From contig NW_004624784.1 of the NCBI RefSeq assembly GCF_000247695.1, positions 7,336,949 to 7,400,948 of the forward strand: a stretch of DNA of 64,000 bases, read 5' to 3'. Both the position numbers and the translations under genes were made by a program. The stretch comes from Heterocephalus glaber (lineage: Eukaryota > Chordata > Mammalia > Rodentia > Bathyergidae). Below the pieces are notes generated by a model. The model was not told where the DNA came from. It ran no database searches and worked only from the letters and a program-made list of their open reading frames with translations. Positions 61,131-64,000 of this stretch are shown piece after piece (the stretch's first letter is position 1; every line of letters begins with the position of its first letter).

Positions 61131-61349
61131 GTTCTTCACCTTTTGATGAAGCTCAACAATCTTCTCAGGTGCTTCCAGAGTTGAAAACTGCTCTACTAAG
61201 TGGTTTAGGGAAAAGAAGAATGAATCTGATCAGCATGCTGCTCTCAAGGGCCTGGTAACAAGTTGGGAAAGGTAAAGAAATGACTATTTTTGAGATGTCT
61301 TGAGCAAAAATTTGCTAGATTTTTGCTTTCATCTTTGTGTGTTTTTTTA

Positions 61350-61495
61350 ATCTTGTTTTGTTTTTATGAGATAGGGTTAGCCCTGCAGTCTAGGCTAGCC
61401 TTGAACTCACTATGCAGCCAACTCCAACTCATGATTTTCTTGCCTCAACCTGCCCAGTGCTGGGATTACAAGCATATGCCAACATGCCTGGCTCT
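61350..61495 (-). mobile_element. B1 SINE, antisense
   Basis: 'gagatagggttagccctgca', 'agtgctgggattacaagcat'. Confidence 0.85.
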
Positions 61496-62009
61496 GACCC
61501 AGAGTATTTAGACCTCAGAGCTACGCTATGAGCTAGGAACTTTCCATCCCCATTTTGCTGAAACTGAGACTTGGTGATATTGAGTGTATTGACCAAAAAC
61601 TAGTACATAAAGGTGTTGCAATGTAAACATAAGTGTTTATTTCTACTTTACCTTTTAACAAAGAATAGTTTTGAGCTTTGAGCTGGAATTTGAACCCAAA
61701 CCTTATGGGCTATGGGATCCCACTAGCTCATCACATCTCATTACAAAAGCAGAAAGTGATTTGGTTCAGGCATAACGGGAACTCTTTGTCAGCATTTATG
61801 TTCTTAACATCACTCTCAAAGCATCATTAAAAGTGATTTCTTACCTTACCTTTCTTACACCCCCCTGAAAAACTTACAGTGTTTAGACAATTTGAGCAGC
61901 CATTGGAAGGGAAACGTCATAGTCCATACAATGGGAAGGAGGGTGTGTGTAGGGGCAAGAAAGATGGTTCATTTGAATGGTGGGTGACAGCTGGATCTGT
62001 GAAGTTGAG

Positions 62010-62165
62010 AAGAAAGACCTGTGTTGTTTTCCTGCCTCTCCATTTGCCACCTACATGACCTCCAACCAATGTTGTGAACTACCCTTTTTTCCTCATCCAT
62101 AAAATAATGATGGCACACACCCCAAAAGGTTGTTGGGAGCTTTTATGGAGAGAATACAAGCAAAA
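62010..62165 (+). mobile_element. MIR
   Basis: 'gccacctacatgacctccaa', 'ctcatccataaaataatgat', 'aaggttgttgggagctttta'. Confidence 0.6.
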
Positions 62166-63624
62166 CAGAATGTCTTTCCCAGAGAAAGCAATCAATACCT
62201 GCTTATTTTCCTTATTATTATTACTGGAGACATGCCACTGAGGCTGTGTCTGAGAGCTACCCACACCTCCTCCAGAGGGGAACTCTGTTTCCCAGGCTTT
62301 GTCCCTCCTTGAGCAATGCAAGGTGAGTCAGGGCTCCATGTGCTTGACCTGGGCACCAGGATGAGGCCTGCCCAGCTGGTAATGAATCTTCCATCCAGCT
62401 GTGCTGGCTAAGGGGAAGTGGAAAAGGAGGACAACAAATTCCATTTTCTTGTGAAACTTTGTAACTGAAAGGCCCTTATCTCAGTCTGCAGAGCAGAAAC
62501 AAGGTGGGGAGCTGGTGCCTGAAATTTTCACTATAGAGTGAAGAATATAAGTAGGGCTAAGCCTCCTTGCAGGCTCCAACAGTCTTCTGCTCCAGCCCCC
62601 TTCCCTAGGCAGGATATGAGCTCTTCTATTCCTAGAACCTTTTGGCAAGGTGATAGGTTGGTTTGGCCCCTGGAGATTCAAGTACAGGTAGAGGGAAGGG
62701 TGCTCTTACTCTGAATTCCTGCCAGTTTCCCTGCAAATGAGGTCATTCTGGCTCTCACCTCTGTTTGACGTGGGGTTTACCAGCCAAGGGCATCCTATCT
62801 TTATCTTTTGTGGTTTACACCTTTGCGGCCTCTCCTGTGTTTTGTAAACACAAGATGGTATTTTTAGTTTTAACTGAAACCATTCCAACTCTTTGTTCTT
62901 TGGTCTTCCCGGTCCAGATGCAATCATCTTCCAGTTTAGGAGCTCTGGAGAGCAGTGTGCAGGGGAGGGCTGTGCTCTGATACACATAGGTGTGGGTGGC
63001 CTTAGCTTGTCTATCAGTCCCCCTCTCTTGCTGCGATCTCAGAACATTCCCTTCATTCCGTGGATTCCTGGCCCTGCCTCAGCCTGGACTTGTCTTATAC
63101 CTCTGCCTTTTGACCCCTCTGTTGGCTCTCTTCTGGGTTTTGGTTATAGGGAAAGGGTGCTGGAAGGTGAGTGGAAGAGGGACAGGCTCCTCCCAGGAGA
63201 GACTAAAAGACATTGTGGCTCTTGTCCATATTCATTTATCTTCTAATATCATCTGTATATTCCCTGTCTTGATCTGTATACCAGGAATCTCCTGGAAGTT
63301 TGTGCCCAAGAGAAGTGATACCAGCTTGCTCAGAAGGACCCCCTGAGGTGGCTGTAAAGCAGAGGTGCAAGTATTTGTGGGGATATTGGCCATCTCAGAC
63401 CCAGCATCTAGATTTAGCTAGTGGATAGGCACTGTTTAGAACTAACAATGCCAAGGCCACAAGTCCACAGTCTTTGTCCTCTCACCCCTTTAAAATTCTG
63501 CTGACCTTCATTTCTCTAGATTCTTTGCACAGATCATCTTCCTGGGATGAGGCCCTGACATCTCTTTCTCACCTCCATCTCTGTGCTTGGCTCATGTTCT
63601 CCAACCGGTACTTGAAAGAGCTTG

Positions 63625-63760
63625 GGAGTAAGAATTAGTTTCAAGTCACTGCTGTCCCACCTTCCAGCATGTGACCTGCTGAGACTCAGTTGTTTTAATC
63701 TGCAGTAGCTGCCTTATACCCCTGTTGTGAGAATTAATCAATTCCAGGATTTTTTTGAGG
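63625..63760 (+). mobile_element. MIR
   Basis: 'gttttaatctgcagtagctg' and 'ccctgttgtgagaattaatc' in MIR order; weak. Confidence 0.45.
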
Positions 63761-64000
63761 GCATAATATGTGTCTGAGGGGAGGAAGGGCACAAAGACCA
63801 TAGCTGATCCTTCCTTTGGAATAGCTTTTGGTTTGGTGTTAGAAGGTAGTTCATCAACAGATAATTGCAGAACAATGGGTAAATGCTAAGGTAGAGGGAA
63901 GCAGAGGATGCTTCAGGAGTACAAAGGCAACAGTGCTCTTTGGGGTAAATGGTAGATGAGCTGTTTTGAAGGATGGAGGAGGGTGGGTGTGGATGTTTCT

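Larger units (their letters stand above)
52533..64000. other. Intergenic region upstream of PLET1
   Basis: No gene recognised. It contains B1, ID and B1-ID SINEs, L1 fragments (54.5-56.4 kb and 60.3-61.1 kb), an LTR-like stretch (57.08-57.43 kb) and MIRs. Unique-looking sequence with only chance ORFs occupies about 62.2-63.6 kb. Confidence 0.65.

Noticed and set aside
62893..63346. Two overlapping ORFs of about 117 codons
   Set aside because: Different frames of the same stretch, no recognisable domain and no conserved splice structure seen.

Overview
This is nuclear DNA from a placental mammal, most likely a rodent outside the mouse/rat group. The genes have GT-AG introns, there is one CpG-island promoter, and interspersed repeats fill most non-coding DNA. 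Three points suggest a rodent: dozens of tRNA-derived ID-type SINEs, B1 (7SL-derived) SINEs including quasi-dimers and B1-ID composites, and a PTS protein with rodent-like N-terminal residues. The ID consensus is not the murid one. A beaver or kangaroo-rat relative is possible, but I cannot fix the species.

Three protein genes can be reconstructed exon by exon, in the order known from human 11q23 (BCO2, PTS, PLET1). BCO2 (+ strand, cut by the left edge) contributes its last ten coding exons, 1864-16645. They carry all four iron-binding histidines of the carotenoid cleavage oxygenase family. PTS (+ strand, 24291-31901) is complete in six exons. It encodes a 145-residue 6-pyruvoyltetrahydropterin synthase with all catalytic and zinc residues, and it starts in the window's only CpG-rich region. 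PLET1 (- strand, 52343-42548) is complete in four exons. It encodes a predicted 251-residue GPI-anchored glycoprotein behind a TATA promoter with AP-1 motifs.

Layout: 1-1863 BCO2 intron; 1864-16.8 kb BCO2; 16.8-24.1 kb intergenic; 24.1-32.3 kb PTS; 32.3-42.0 kb intergenic, with a nested retroelement stack; 42.0-52.4 kb PLET1; 52.4-64 kb intergenic with L1, SINE and MIR debris and no gene that I can see. The genes do not form a pathway. BCO2 is a mitochondrial carotenoid oxygenase, PTS makes tetrahydrobiopterin, and PLET1 is an epithelial and placental surface protein.

The most unusual signal is in the last PLET1 exon. An 18-bp minisatellite of about nine copies keeps the reading frame and encodes a threonine-rich, mucin-like stalk just before the GPI signal. 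Human PLET1, as I know it, has no such repeat. I see no CRISPR array, tRNA or rRNA gene, bacterial-type system or intact transposon gene.
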